NCBI GenBank assembly: GCA_900557165.1
Contig: USRS01000013.1
Span: 1 to 36,402, forward strand
Direction: 5' to 3'
Origin: an uncultured Clostridium sp.
GTDB lineage: Bacteria > Bacillota > Clostridia > Peptostreptococcales > Peptostreptococcaceae
DNA: 36,402 bases
Position 1 is the first letter of the stretch. Each line of letters starts with the position of its first letter. The translations under genes and the position numbers were made by a program. Positions 16,322 through 25,742 of this stretch are shown piece by piece. Below the pieces are notes generated by a model. The model saw only the letters and a list, made by a program, of their open reading frames with translations. It was not told the origin of the DNA and ran no database searches.

Positions 16322-17956
16322 ATGAAGTTAAAAAAAAATATGGCGAGGCTATTATCATTAGTTTTAGTGATGGGAACATTAGCAGGATGTTCTAACACAT
16401 CTTCTTCAGACAGTGATAATAAAACAAAATCAGCAGTAGAACAAAGAAAAGAAAATAATGAATTAGTTGTAGCAGTGGGAGCAGAACCAGAAGCTGGTTT
16501 TGATGCCATAACAGGGGGACATGGTTCTATAACAAAAGTATTTTTCTCAACTTTAATGAAAAGAGATAAGGAATTAGGATGGGAAAATGATTTGGCAACA
16601 AATTATAAAGTATCTGATGATAAATTAACATGGACAGTGACTATAAGAGATGATGTCAAGTTTACTGATGGGGAAAAATTAACAGCAGAGGATGTGGCTT
16701 TTACATATGAAACTACTAAAAAAAGTTCAACGGAAGTTGATTTAACTATGATAAAAGAAGTAAAGGCTATTGATGATACAACAGTTCAATTTACTTTAAC
16801 AAGACCTATGTCTACTTTTGTTGAAAAACTAGGTGTTTGTGGAATAGTTCCAAAACATGCTTATGACGATAATTTCAAAGATAATCCAATAGGTTCTGGG
16901 CCGTATAAATTTGTTCAATGGGATAAGGGGCAACAAGTTATAGCACAAGTTAATGAAGATTATTATGGAGAGAAAGCTAATATACAAAAATTAACTATGG
17001 TATTTTTAGATACAGATGCTGCCTATGCTGCTGTAAAATCAGGTGATGTTGATATGGCATCTATAAATGGTGATTTAGCTAAAGAAGAAGTTAAAGGAAC
17101 TAAAATTTTAGATATACCAAGTATAGAAACTTATGGAGTGGAATTCCCTATGGTTAAAAATACTGGAGAAAAAACTGATAGCGGATATGAAATAGGAAAT
17201 GATGTAACAAGTGATGAAGCTATTAGAAAAGCTTTAAATACAGCTGTTGATAGACAGGGTATGGTTGATGGCGTACTTAATGGATATGGTACAGTTTCAA
17301 CTACTGGATTAGAAAAAATGCCTTGGTTAAATAAAGATACAGTTCTTGATGAATCTGAATACAACAATATGGATGAAGCGAAAAAAATATTAAGTGATGG
17401 TGGGTGGAAAGATAGTGACAATGATGGAATTTTAGAAAAAGACAATACTAAAGCATCATTTAAATTATTATATACAAGTGGAAATTACAGACAAGAATTA
17501 GGATTGGAATTCCAAAAGATGGCTAAAGAGTTGGGCATAGAAATTACTTTAGAAGAAAGAACTTGGGATACAATTTTAGAAGATATTCACAAAGAAGCAG
17601 TTTTATTTGGATTTGGATCAGGCGATCCATCAGAACTTTATAATTTATATTATTCTAAAGCTGCCAACACTGCTGTAGAATGGGATAATGCAGGATTTTA
17701 TAGCAATAAAAAAGTTGATGAAAATATAGATAAAGCTCTAAATTGTGAAAGTGAAGATGATGCTCTTAAATATTGGCAAAAAGTTCAGCTAGATGGAGAT
17801 AGTGGAGCATCAGCAAAAGGAGATGCACCATATTGTTGGTTAGTAAATGCAAATCATGTTTATATAGTAAGCGAAAATTTTGATATAGGTTCTCCTGTAG
17901 TTCAGCCTCATGGAGGAAGAATATTTGATAATGTAACACAATGGTCATGGAAATAA
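16322..17956 (+). CDS. Peptide/nickel-type ABC transporter substrate-binding lipoprotein
   Basis: A 544-residue family 5 extracellular solute-binding protein. The lipobox LAGC gives a lipidated Cys23. The mature part shows LTWTVTIRDDVKFTDGEKLTAEDVAFTYE and GSGPYKFVQWDKGQ, hallmarks of the OppA/DppA/NikA family. It feeds substrate to the two permeases encoded directly downstream. Substrate specificity cannot be read from sequence: dipeptides, nickel or a metal-chelator complex are all possible. The compact size and small ATPases of the cluster resemble nickel/metallophore importers more than large oligopeptide ones, but this is only suggestive. GGGGGA lies upstream of the ATG. It is the first gene of a five-gene operon. 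Confidence 0.85.
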   Translation: MKLKKNMARLLSLVLVMGTLAGCSNTSSSDSDNKTKSAVEQRKENNELVVAVGAEPEAGFDAITGGHGSITKVFFSTLMKRDKELGWENDLATNYKVSDDKLTWTVTIRDDVKFTDGEKLTAEDVAFTYETTKKSSTEVDLTMIKEVKAIDDTTVQFTLTRPMSTFVEKLGVCGIVPKHAYDDNFKDNPIGSGPYKFVQWDKGQQVIAQVNEDYYGEKANIQKLTMVFLDTDAAYAAVKSGDVDMASINGDLAKEEVKGTKILDIPSIETYGVEFPMVKNTGEKTDSGYEIGNDVTSDEAIRKALNTAVDRQGMVDGVLNGYGTVSTTGLEKMPWLNKDTVLDESEYNNMDEAKKILSDGGWKDSDNDGILEKDNTKASFKLLYTSGNYRQELGLEFQKMAKELGIEITLEERTWDTILEDIHKEAVLFGFGSGDPSELYNLYYSKAANTAVEWDNAGFYSNKKVDENIDKALNCESEDDALKYWQKVQLDGDSGASAKGDAPYCWLVNANHVYIVSENFDIGSPVVQPHGGRIFDNVTQWSWK

Positions 17957-18041
17957 AATAAGTTAATAATAAATATTATTGAGGATATTTTTTAATATCC
18001 TCGCCTTTGAATTTATGGAAAGATAAAAGGGGAAATATTGG

Positions 18042-19034
18042 ATGAAAAATAATAAAAGCTTGGGAGTTTTTATAGGCAAAAAAACAATAAGATTAATTAC
18101 TTTGCTAGTAGCCCTTTGTGTAGTTACCTTTGTACTTATGGAATTGTCGCCAATAGACCCAGTTACAGCATATGTGGGAGCTAGTAGTAAGGTAAGTGCA
18201 GCTCAAAGGGAATTAATAGCTCAGCACTGGGGGTTAAACCAACCTCCGGTTGAAAGGTTTATGTGTTGGTTTAAATCAATAATACAAGGAGATTGGGGAA
18301 CATCTTTAATTTATAGAAGACCAGTATTAGAAGTCATTGGTCAAAAATTTAAAGCATCTCTTTATTTAATGATAATAGCTTGGATAATTTCAGGAATTTT
18401 AGGATTTATTATGGGAATAGTAAGTGGAAGTAATGAAAATAAATTAATAGATAAAATAATTAGGGGATACTGTTATGTAATAATATCAACTCCTACATTT
18501 TGGTTGGGAATTTTATTTATAATGATTTTTTCCGTATCTCTTGGATGGTTTCCAGTAGCACTTGGAGTACCTATAGGAGTAAATTCAGCAGATGTCACTT
18601 TTATGGATTTGTTAAAACATATAATTTTGCCATCAGCAACTTTAAGCTTAATAGCAGTTTCTAATATATGTTTGCATACAAGAGAAAAAGTTATTGAAGT
18701 TTTAAATAGTGATTATGTTTTGTTTGCAAAAGCTCGTGGAGAAAGTAAAAAAAGTATAATTTTTAATCATGTAATAAAAAATGTATCACTTCCAGCCATA
18801 ACACTACAATTTTTATCTTTTAGTGAATTATTTGCAGGAACCATATTTGCAGAGCAAGTATTTTCTTATCCAGGTCTTGGTCAGGCAACAGTATCTGCAG
18901 GACTTAAGGGCGATTTACCACTGCTTATGGGAATTGTAATTATATCATGTATATTTGTTTATAGTGGAAATATGATAGCAGATTTACTTTATAGAGTAAT
19001 TGATCCAAGAATCAAAAGAGGGGAGGAAGCTTAA
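18042..19034 (+). CDS. Peptide/nickel-type ABC transporter permease (DppB/NikB-like)
   Basis: The 330-residue protein has six membrane helices. The N-terminal pattern (LMELSPIDPVTAYVG, later HWGLNQPPVERF) and the EAA loop (FAKARGESKKSIIFNHVIKN) are typical of the first permease of Dpp/Nik systems. FAEQVFSYPGLGQATVSA is the conserved region after the loop. AAAAGGGGA precedes the start. It overlaps the next permease by one base (TAATG), so translation is coupled. It forms half of the membrane channel. Confidence 0.88.
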   Translation: MKNNKSLGVFIGKKTIRLITLLVALCVVTFVLMELSPIDPVTAYVGASSKVSAAQRELIAQHWGLNQPPVERFMCWFKSIIQGDWGTSLIYRRPVLEVIGQKFKASLYLMIIAWIISGILGFIMGIVSGSNENKLIDKIIRGYCYVIISTPTFWLGILFIMIFSVSLGWFPVALGVPIGVNSADVTFMDLLKHIILPSATLSLIAVSNICLHTREKVIEVLNSDYVLFAKARGESKKSIIFNHVIKNVSLPAITLQFLSFSELFAGTIFAEQVFSYPGLGQATVSAGLKGDLPLLMGIVIISCIFVYSGNMIADLLYRVIDPRIKRGEEA

Positions 19035-19897
19035 TGAGCGATATAAAATGTAGTGAAAAAAGAAAATTCACTTCTTTTGAGTTTGGAATAAGGGAGAAAA
19101 CTATATTGTCTTTAAGCATATTCGTAGTATTTTTTATAGTTATAATTATAGCAGGCAGTGTAATAAATCCAGAAAAATTTAGTATAGATTTAATTAATAA
19201 AAATCAAAGTCCATCTTTAAATCATATTTTTGGAACAGACTGGATAGGACGTGATATGTTTTTTAGAACTCTAAAAGGACTTAGCATAAGTATGAAAATA
19301 GGTGTTTTATCTTCTATTATAAGTGGAATAATAGCAGTTGTTTTAGGTGTAATTGGACCTACTTGCGGTAAAAGAGTTGATTCAGTTATAACTTGGTTTA
19401 TAGATTTAGTTTTATCAGTACCTCATACATTGATAATTATTTTAATTTCCATGGCAGCAGGAGGTGGACTAAAGGGGATTGTTATGGGAGTATCTCTTAC
19501 TCACTGGACATCACTAACAAGAATAATTAGAGCAGAAGTTATGCAAGTAAAAGAAGCTGATTATACAAAAATAGCTAAAAACTTTGGGAAATCAAATTTA
19601 TATATAGCTAAAAATCATATTTTACCTCATATAATACCTCAACTTTTAGTTGGAATAGTTTTAATTTTCCCCCATGCCATACTTCATGAAGCATCTGTAA
19701 CGTTTCTAGGTTTTGGGTTACAGTCCCATGAACCAGCCATAGGAATTATTTTATCAGAAGCTATGAAATATTTGACTAGTGGGAAATGGTGGTTAGCATT
19801 TTTTCCAGGTTTATCTTTAGTTTTAGTTTCTATGATGGTGGATAATATGGGCAAAAAAATAGGAAAATTAATAGATCCTAAAACAGCTTATAATTAG
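19034..19897 (+). CDS. Peptide/nickel-type ABC transporter permease (DppC/NikC-like)
   Basis: The 287-residue second permease has about six hydrophobic segments, the pre-domain motif HIFGTDWIGRDMFFRTLKG (shared by DppC/NikC/OppC proteins) and the EAA loop near EADYTKIAKNFGKSN. HEASVTFLGFGLQSHEP is the conserved periplasmic-side motif. It starts inside the stop codon of the previous gene and is followed after nine bases by the first ATPase gene, preceded by GGAGG. It completes the translocation channel. Confidence 0.88.
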   Translation: MSDIKCSEKRKFTSFEFGIREKTILSLSIFVVFFIVIIIAGSVINPEKFSIDLINKNQSPSLNHIFGTDWIGRDMFFRTLKGLSISMKIGVLSSIISGIIAVVLGVIGPTCGKRVDSVITWFIDLVLSVPHTLIIILISMAAGGGLKGIVMGVSLTHWTSLTRIIRAEVMQVKEADYTKIAKNFGKSNLYIAKNHILPHIIPQLLVGIVLIFPHAILHEASVTFLGFGLQSHEPAIGIILSEAMKYLTSGKWWLAFFPGLSLVLVSMMVDNMGKKIGKLIDPKTAYN

Positions 19898-19906
19898 GAG
19901 GTAATT

Positions 19907-20842
19907 ATGAATGAAAAACCAATTTTAAGTGTTAGAAATTTGGAAATATCCTTTAGTCAATATACTAAAGGACTTAAAAGAATAGATTCAAAAGCCATAA
20001 ATAATTTAGATATTGATTTGTATAAAGGTGAAATTTTGGCAGTTGTAGGTTCTAGTGGATCAGGTAAAAGTTTACTTGCCCATTCAATACTTGGTATACT
20101 TCCTTCAAATGCACAGACTAAGGGAAGTATAATTTATAAAGATGAAATATTAGATGAAAAAAGAAAAGAAAAGCTTAGAGGAAAAGAAATTGTCTTTATT
20201 CCACAATCAGTAAATTATCTAGACCCTCTTATGGAAGTTGGAAAACAAGTCAAAATATCTATTAAAGATAAGAAAAATAGCAATAATATACTAAAAAATA
20301 TATTTAGAAAATATGATTTGCCTGAGAAAGTAGAAAAATATTATCCTTTTCAATTATCTGGAGGAATGGCAAGAAAAGTTTTTTTATCAAGTGCTTTAGT
20401 ATCCAACTGTGAAGTAATTATAGCAGATGAACCGACACCTGGCTTAGATGAAAAATCTTTAAATGAGGCATTAAATGATTTTAGAAGTTTAGCTGATGGG
20501 GGATGTGCATTGCTTTTAATTACTCATGATATAAATGCAGCGCTTAAAATTGCTAATAGAGTTGCAATATTTTATGGAGGAACTACTTTAGAAATTGCCC
20601 CTGTGGAAGATTTTAAAAATAATGGAATGAATTTAAGGCACCCTTATACAAAGGCTTTACTTAATGCTCTACCAAATAATAATTTTGAACCTATTGGTGG
20701 AAGTCAGCCTCTTGCCAATGAATTAGTAACGGGATGTTTATTTTATGATAGATGTGATAAAAGAAGGGCTGATTGTAAAAACATAAAACCTGAAATGAAG
20801 GAAATTAGAAAGGGAAAGGTGAGATGTTTGTATGCAACTTAG
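19907..20842 (+). CDS. Peptide/nickel-type ABC transporter ATP-binding protein (DppD/NikD-like)
   Basis: A 311-residue ATPase. Walker A is VGSSGSGKS (48-56), the Q-loop is FIPQSVNYLDP, the signature is the less common LSGGMARKVFLS, and Walker B is VIIADEPTPGLDE. The C-terminal region (HPYTKALLNALP, then GCLFYDRCDKRRADC) is the oligo_HPY extension with a cysteine cluster. LSGGMAR in place of LSGGQ.QR is seen in a subgroup of Nik/Dpp-type importers. Its last 11 bases overlap the next ATPase gene. Confidence 0.88.
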   Translation: MNEKPILSVRNLEISFSQYTKGLKRIDSKAINNLDIDLYKGEILAVVGSSGSGKSLLAHSILGILPSNAQTKGSIIYKDEILDEKRKEKLRGKEIVFIPQSVNYLDPLMEVGKQVKISIKDKKNSNNILKNIFRKYDLPEKVEKYYPFQLSGGMARKVFLSSALVSNCEVIIADEPTPGLDEKSLNEALNDFRSLADGGCALLLITHDINAALKIANRVAIFYGGTTLEIAPVEDFKNNGMNLRHPYTKALLNALPNNNFEPIGGSQPLANELVTGCLFYDRCDKRRADCKNIKPEMKEIRKGKVRCLYAT

Positions 20843-21464
20843 AGCTGAGAATATAAATTTTAAATATAGAGATGATAAATATATATTAAAAGATATAAAT
20901 TTATCTGTAAATAGTGATGAGATAGTGGGCTTGTTTGCACCTAGTGGATTTGGAAAAACTACTTTTGCAAAAATATTAGCTGGATATATAAAACCTGATA
21001 GAGGAAAGGTTGTTTTGGGTGGTCAAAATAAAATAAAAAATATATTTAATCCAGTGCAGTTGATTTTTCAACATCCAGAAAAATCAGTAAATCCAAAATG
21101 GAAAATGAAAAAAATATTAAATGAAGCTTATGATGTAAGTGATGAAATGATTGAAGCCATGGGAATTAAAAAAGAATGGTTAAATAGATGGCCCAGTGAA
21201 CTTTCTGGAGGTGAACTGCAAAGATTTTGTGTACTTAGAGCTTTAAGTCCACATACTAAATTTTTAATAGCAGATGAGATGACAACTATGTTAGATGCCA
21301 TAACTCAAGCTCAAATTTGGAAGGTTGTTATAAAATATTGCAAAGAAAATAATATAGGTCTTATAGTTATTAGTCATGATAAAAGTCTTTTAGATAAAGT
21401 TTGCCATAGGATAGTTAATCTAGAAGAAAATCATAAGGAAGAAATAATTGAAAATATTATATAA
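20832..21464 (+). CDS. Peptide/nickel-type ABC transporter ATP-binding protein, short form
   Basis: Only 210 residues, lacking the oligo_HPY extension of its partner. Walker A is APSGFGKT (36-43), the Q-loop is IFQHPEKSVNP, the signature is LSGGELQRF and Walker B is FLIADEMTTMLDA, where Met-Thr replaces the usual Pro-Thr or Ala-Thr. The H-loop is VISHDKSL. The ATG lies inside the previous gene. It should pair with the first ATPase as a heterodimer. The short form matches NikE-like or CntF-like subunits. It ends at a terminator. Confidence 0.88.
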   Translation: MQLRAENINFKYRDDKYILKDINLSVNSDEIVGLFAPSGFGKTTFAKILAGYIKPDRGKVVLGGQNKIKNIFNPVQLIFQHPEKSVNPKWKMKKILNEAYDVSDEMIEAMGIKKEWLNRWPSELSGGELQRFCVLRALSPHTKFLIADEMTTMLDAITQAQIWKVVIKYCKENNIGLIVISHDKSLLDKVCHRIVNLEENHKEEIIENII

Positions 21465-21468
21465 ACAT

Positions 21469-21500
21469 AAAAAAGATGTATTGCAGATACATCTTTTTTA
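21469..21500 (+). terminator. Rho-independent terminator of the ABC importer operon
   Basis: A stem of 13 base pairs (21469-21481 with 21487-21499, core GATGTAT/ATACATC) sits between A and T runs, five bases after the stop codon. Confidence 0.87.
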
Positions 21501-21556
21501 TTTCTAACTTATTGAAGCTAACTTATAATATAATTATTTTAAAGGGGGGTGGTAAT

Positions 21557-24040
21557 ATGTTAAAAATGAATAATAGTTATTTATCAAAAAAAATACTAAG
21601 TCAATTGAATATTATACAAACTTCAAGACTGACATTAATAGAAGCGCCTTCTGGATTTGGTAAGACAACCAGCATGAGAACTTATTTAAATAAAGAAGAA
21701 TTTAATGAATTTAATATATACTGGTATACTTCCTTTGGAGAATCCCATGAAAAAACATGGCAACAAATTTACGATATTTTCAAAAAAATTGACATAAAAG
21801 CTTGGGAAAAGTTTAAACATATGGGTGTTCCCACAAGAGATACTTTATCAGATATATCTAGTATTATGATGGATATTAACTGTGAGGCAGAAACTTTATT
21901 TATAATAGACAATTATCAACTTATAAAAAATAATATTCAAAAAGAAATTATAGGAGCATTGTCTTTAAATAGCTGTGATAAATTTCATATAATAATTATT
22001 ACACAGAAGCTAGAAGAGAAAGATTTAGATAGTTTATGTTATTTTGATTATCATATAATTACAGCAGACAATTTTTTATTTGAAGAAAAGGATATTAAAA
22101 AATATTTTAAATTAAATAATATATCTTTAGATAAATCTCAAATTAAAAATATATATGATTATAGTGGAGGATGGATTTCTGCCATAAAATTACAGATGAT
22201 TAATTATCTTAATTTTGGAAAATTTGAATATAATCAAAATTTAAAAACTTTAATAGATCATGCTATATGGTCAAAATTAAATGATGAAGAAAAAAATTTA
22301 TTATTATCTCTTTGTATATTTGATGGATTTAGTTTAAATCAAATTAGTTATATGAGTGAATATGAAAAACTACCACCTAATATAAATTACTTGTTAAGAG
22401 ACAATATTTTCATTAGGTATTATGAAGAAAAGCAATTATACTATTTACACAATATATTACAAGATTATTTAAAGGACTATTTTTATAATTTTAAATCAGA
22501 ATCTTTTAGAAAAAATACCTATGAAAAGGCAGCTTTATTTTTTAAGAACAAAAAAGATAGCTTTCAAGCAGCTTGCTATTTTCAAAAAATAAAAAATTAT
22601 GATGAATTATTATCCCTTCCCATCAAAGTGAATGACTTTCCAGATAATATAAATAGCGATGTAAACAAATTAATAATAAATATTTTAGATGAATGTCCAA
22701 AAAATATATTAAAAAAATATCCCAACATACTTATTACTTTTGGACTGCAATTATTTTGTTATGGCATTTATAGTAAATTTCAAGAAGTAATTAAAATTAT
22801 AAGTAACATAATTGAAAATCCAGATAATATGGATGAAAAAACATACAAAAAAATAAAAGGAGAGTTTATCTTTTTACTTTCTTTCACAGAATATAATGAC
22901 ATAAGGAAAATGAGTGAAAAGCACAAAATGGCATATAAATTATTAGGTGGCAAATCTGAGTTGATAATTTTTACAGGGCCTTGGACTTTTGGCTCTCCAT
23001 CCATACTTTATATGTATTGGAGAGATAGTGGCCAATTGGATAATGAACTTATTTATATGAACGAATGTATGCCTTATTATATGAAGCTTACAAATAATCA
23101 TGGTAGTGGAGCGGATATCACCATGGAGGCAGAAGTTTTATTGATGAGAGGCGAAGATGAATTAGCAGAAAGTCTTTGTTATAAAGGTCTTTATATAGTA
23201 GATGATGCAAAGCAAATTAGTATATATTACTGCATTCAATGTATATTAGGAAAAATTGCTATTTTGAGAGGAGATTCATTTTTACTAAAAAAAGTAATAG
23301 ATGATATAAAAAGGCCAATTTTAATTGGAAATAATCAAATATTAAAATCTACAGAAGATATGATTAGAGCATATATTATGCTTAGTATAGATAAAAAAGA
23401 AGAAATAGAACCTTGGCTTTTTAATGAAAAAAGTATATCGAATTACTCTTATATTTTGGGCAAACCCTATGTTCATATTATTTATGGGAAAATTTTATTA
23501 GAAGAAAAAAGATATAATGAACTTATTAGAATAAGTTATATTTTTATTGAAGAGAGTGAAAAAATGCATTACTTAACAACAAAACTTTACAATTTAATTC
23601 ATATATCCATTTCTTATTTTTATCTAAAAAATTATGAAAAATCAGTAAATACTATTGAAAAAGTTTTTGAAATAGCTTTAAAAGATAAAGTATATTTTAT
23701 ACTCAGTGAATATGGATATCATATTGAAAACATTATAAACTGTAAAGAATTTGATAAAAAGAAAAATGAAAGATATGTTTATGATTTAAATAAAATATTA
23801 GATTTGCATAAAAAATTATCAACGGGTATAGAAAAAATAAAAAAAGACTTTGACAATGATAAATCATCTCTTACAAAAAGAGAAAGAGAAATAGCACTTC
23901 TTGCCCAAAGGGGAATTACCACAAAGGAGATATCAAAGAGATTATTTATTTCTACAGAAACAGTAAAAATGACATTGAAAAAAGTATATAGAAAGCTGGA
24001 TGTTCACTCTAAAGCAGAATTAAACACGGTAAAGTTTTGA
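21557..24040 (+). CDS. MalT-like LuxR-family ATP-binding transcriptional regulator (LAL type)
   Basis: I place the start at ATG 21557, which has AAAGGGGGG upstream; an earlier in-frame ATG at 21476 lies inside the terminator of the previous operon. The 827-residue protein has a STAND-type ATPase at the N-terminus (Walker A EAPSGFGKTTS at ~29-39; LFIIDNYQLI as Walker B), a long helical TPR-like middle region and a C-terminal LuxR helix-turn-helix (LTKREREIALLAQRGITTKE, then ISTETVKMTLKKVYRKLDVH). Such regulators bind an inducer and ATP, oligomerise and activate promoters. Its position after the importer suggests, but does not prove, that it senses the imported compound. The body is very A+T-rich and its inducer is unknown. 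Confidence 0.87.
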   Translation: MLKMNNSYLSKKILSQLNIIQTSRLTLIEAPSGFGKTTSMRTYLNKEEFNEFNIYWYTSFGESHEKTWQQIYDIFKKIDIKAWEKFKHMGVPTRDTLSDISSIMMDINCEAETLFIIDNYQLIKNNIQKEIIGALSLNSCDKFHIIIITQKLEEKDLDSLCYFDYHIITADNFLFEEKDIKKYFKLNNISLDKSQIKNIYDYSGGWISAIKLQMINYLNFGKFEYNQNLKTLIDHAIWSKLNDEEKNLLLSLCIFDGFSLNQISYMSEYEKLPPNINYLLRDNIFIRYYEEKQLYYLHNILQDYLKDYFYNFKSESFRKNTYEKAALFFKNKKDSFQAACYFQKIKNYDELLSLPIKVNDFPDNINSDVNKLIINILDECPKNILKKYPNILITFGLQLFCYGIYSKFQEVIKIISNIIENPDNMDEKTYKKIKGEFIFLLSFTEYNDIRKMSEKHKMAYKLLGGKSELIIFTGPWTFGSPSILYMYWRDSGQLDNELIYMNECMPYYMKLTNNHGSGADITMEAEVLLMRGEDELAESLCYKGLYIVDDAKQISIYYCIQCILGKIAILRGDSFLLKKVIDDIKRPILIGNNQILKSTEDMIRAYIMLSIDKKEEIEPWLFNEKSISNYSYILGKPYVHIIYGKILLEEKRYNELIRISYIFIEESEKMHYLTTKLYNLIHISISYFYLKNYEKSVNTIEKVFEIALKDKVYFILSEYGYHIENIINCKEFDKKKNERYVYDLNKILDLHKKLSTGIEKIKKDFDNDKSSLTKREREIALLAQRGITTKEISKRLFISTETVKMTLKKVYRKLDVHSKAELNTVKF

Positions 24041-24127
24041 AAAATTACCCATTTGGGGAATTAAAGTTACAACCTCAGTTTTATATAATATACATATAAG
24101 TTATATTAATATGCGAGGGGTTGTATA

Positions 24128-24922
24128 ATGAAAAAAATATTAATAATAATACCTTTAATTTTTAGTTTAGGACTTATTGGTTGTACAGGAAATGATGAAA
24201 GTAATAAGCAAGAAAAAGAAACAAGTAAAGTAGAAGAAAGGACGGATATTTTACCAGAAATAAAATTAGTTTTAAAGGATATGTATATATCTATAAATGA
24301 AAACAAAGATAATGATAAAGTTTGTAGGGAGAAAATAGAAAAATTAAATGAAAATATAACTGATGAAATGATTCAAAATGAAGAATATAAAGATAAATTA
24401 AGAAATTTAAAAAACTATATTAAAAATTATGATTTAACTAAGATAAGCAAAGAGGTTTGTGATATTTTGAATGATATGGAAAATACAGATACTTATAAAA
24501 TTGACTTAACATCAACTCAACAAAAAGATAACACTAATAATTCAGAAAATAAAAAATCAACAAATAAAAATAGTGAATCAAAGAATAATCAAAATAAATC
24601 AACAAATAAAAAGAAAGAATCATCAACTAAAAAAACTCAAAAATGCCCAAATTGTGGTTCAACAAATTATAATGGAGTAGTGTGTAAAGATTGCGGATTT
24701 CAACAATCAGATCCAGAGTCATGTCCAGATTGTGGCTCTCTAAAATATAATGGAGTTATGTGTCCAGACTGTGGTTTTCAACAGTCAGACCCACCAGAAG
24801 AAGAAAATTACCCAGAACAATCTGAAGAAAATGCAGAACATAGCTCACAATGCAATAACTGTGGTTCAGCGACTATAAATGATGATGGTACTTGTCCTTA
24901 TTGTGGATATGATAATTATTAA
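24128..24922 (+). CDS. Lipoprotein with three C-terminal zinc ribbons
   Basis: The 264-residue protein has a lipoprotein signal ending in LIGC (Cys19) and GAGGGG before the ATG. Residues ~40-125 are helical and charged; ~130-172 are a Ser/Asn/Lys linker; the C-terminal ~90 residues hold three CxxC...CxxC ribbons. The first two (CPNCGSTNYNGVVCKDCG and CPDCGSLKYNGVMCPDCG) are near-identical 26-residue tandem copies, the third (CNNCGSATINDDGTCPYCG) is divergent. The signal implies the ribbons sit outside the membrane, unusual for double-CxxC zinc ribbons, which are mostly cytoplasmic. I do not recognise a named family. Metal binding is inferred from the cysteine spacing. It is transcribed alone and ends at a terminator. 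Confidence 0.78.
   Translation: MKKILIIIPLIFSLGLIGCTGNDESNKQEKETSKVEERTDILPEIKLVLKDMYISINENKDNDKVCREKIEKLNENITDEMIQNEEYKDKLRNLKNYIKNYDLTKISKEVCDILNDMENTDTYKIDLTSTQQKDNTNNSENKKSTNKNSESKNNQNKSTNKKKESSTKKTQKCPNCGSTNYNGVVCKDCGFQQSDPESCPDCGSLKYNGVMCPDCGFQQSDPPEEENYPEQSEENAEHSSQCNNCGSATINDDGTCPYCGYDNY
24644..24799 (+). repeat. Tandem 78-base coding duplication (zinc ribbons 1 and 2)
   Basis: Two 78-base units (24644-24721 and 24722-24799) encode the first two ribbons, each ending GFQQSDP. They differ mostly at third codon positions and in a few residues, indicating an internal duplication that has since been kept in frame. Confidence 0.8.
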
Positions 24923-24939
24923 AATAAAAAATAAATATG

Positions 24940-24979
24940 AAAAAAGTGCTAACTATTTTAAATTTTTAGCACTTTTTTG
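24940..24979 (+). terminator. Rho-independent terminator after the zinc-ribbon lipoprotein
   Basis: A 13-base-pair perfect stem (24940-24952 with 24966-24978, core AAGTGCTAA/TTAGCACTT) ends in T residues. Confidence 0.87.
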
Positions 24980-25101
24980 TTTATTAATAGTACGCTTTAG
25001 AAAATATAATATATATGAAACTATTGAATATGATATAATAAAATTGAATGTATACTGACATATAATATCAATTAAAATTTTATTTGTAATGGAGGGGAAT
25101 T

Positions 25102-25716
25102 ATGAGTCTAGTTATAAGAAAAATAGAAGAAGATGATTATGACGAAATAGAAGTTTTAACTAGAGAGGCTTTTTGGAATGTGTATAGACCCGGATGTAGT
25201 GAGCATTTAGTAGTCCATAATATACATAGAGATGAAAGTTCAATTAAAGATTTAGAACTTGTAGCACTTTATGACAATAAAATTGTTGGACATATTGTTT
25301 ATACAAAGGGAAATATAAATGGCGTTGAAAATGATAAATTTATATCCTTTGGACCAATTAGCATAAATCCTAAATTTCAAAATAAACAAATAGGAAGCAA
25401 GCTTATTAGAATTTCTCTACAAAAAGCAGCTAAAATGGGATATTTAGCAGTATTTATTACTGGAAATGAAAATTATTATAAAAGATTCGGATTTGAATCA
25501 GCATCAAATTACAATATTCATATAGAAGGAGTACCTCTAGAAGATGAAGCACCATTTTTTATGGTAAAATGTTTAAAAGATGATGCATTGGAAAACATTA
25601 GTGGATGCTTTGTTTTTGATGACTGTTATAATATTGATAATGAGGAATTAGAAATATTTGATAAAAAGTTTCCAGAAAAGAAAAAAGAAGTAAAAGAGGG
25701 ACAATTATTTAATTAA
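25102..25716 (+). CDS. GNAT-family N-acetyltransferase
   Basis: A 204-residue protein with the GNAT fold: IRKIEEDDYDEIEVLTREAF at the N-terminus, FGPISINPKFQNKQIGSKLI as the acetyl-CoA-binding motif A (Q-N-K-x-I-G-S-K form), and NENYYKRFGFESAS in motif B. The pattern fits the COG3153 group of putative acetyltransferases; the acceptor substrate is unknown. GGAGGGGA precedes the ATG. The next gene starts 26 bases after its stop and probably shares the transcript. Confidence 0.88.
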   Translation: MSLVIRKIEEDDYDEIEVLTREAFWNVYRPGCSEHLVVHNIHRDESSIKDLELVALYDNKIVGHIVYTKGNINGVENDKFISFGPISINPKFQNKQIGSKLIRISLQKAAKMGYLAVFITGNENYYKRFGFESASNYNIHIEGVPLEDEAPFFMVKCLKDDALENISGCFVFDDCYNIDNEELEIFDKKFPEKKKEVKEGQLFN

Positions 25717-25742
25717 ATAAATCAGCAAGGAGAAATAAACAT

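Noticed and set aside
21476..21556. Upstream ATG for the MalT-like regulator
   Set aside because: It lies inside the previous operon's terminator and would add an implausible N-terminus; ATG 21557 has a strong ribosome site.
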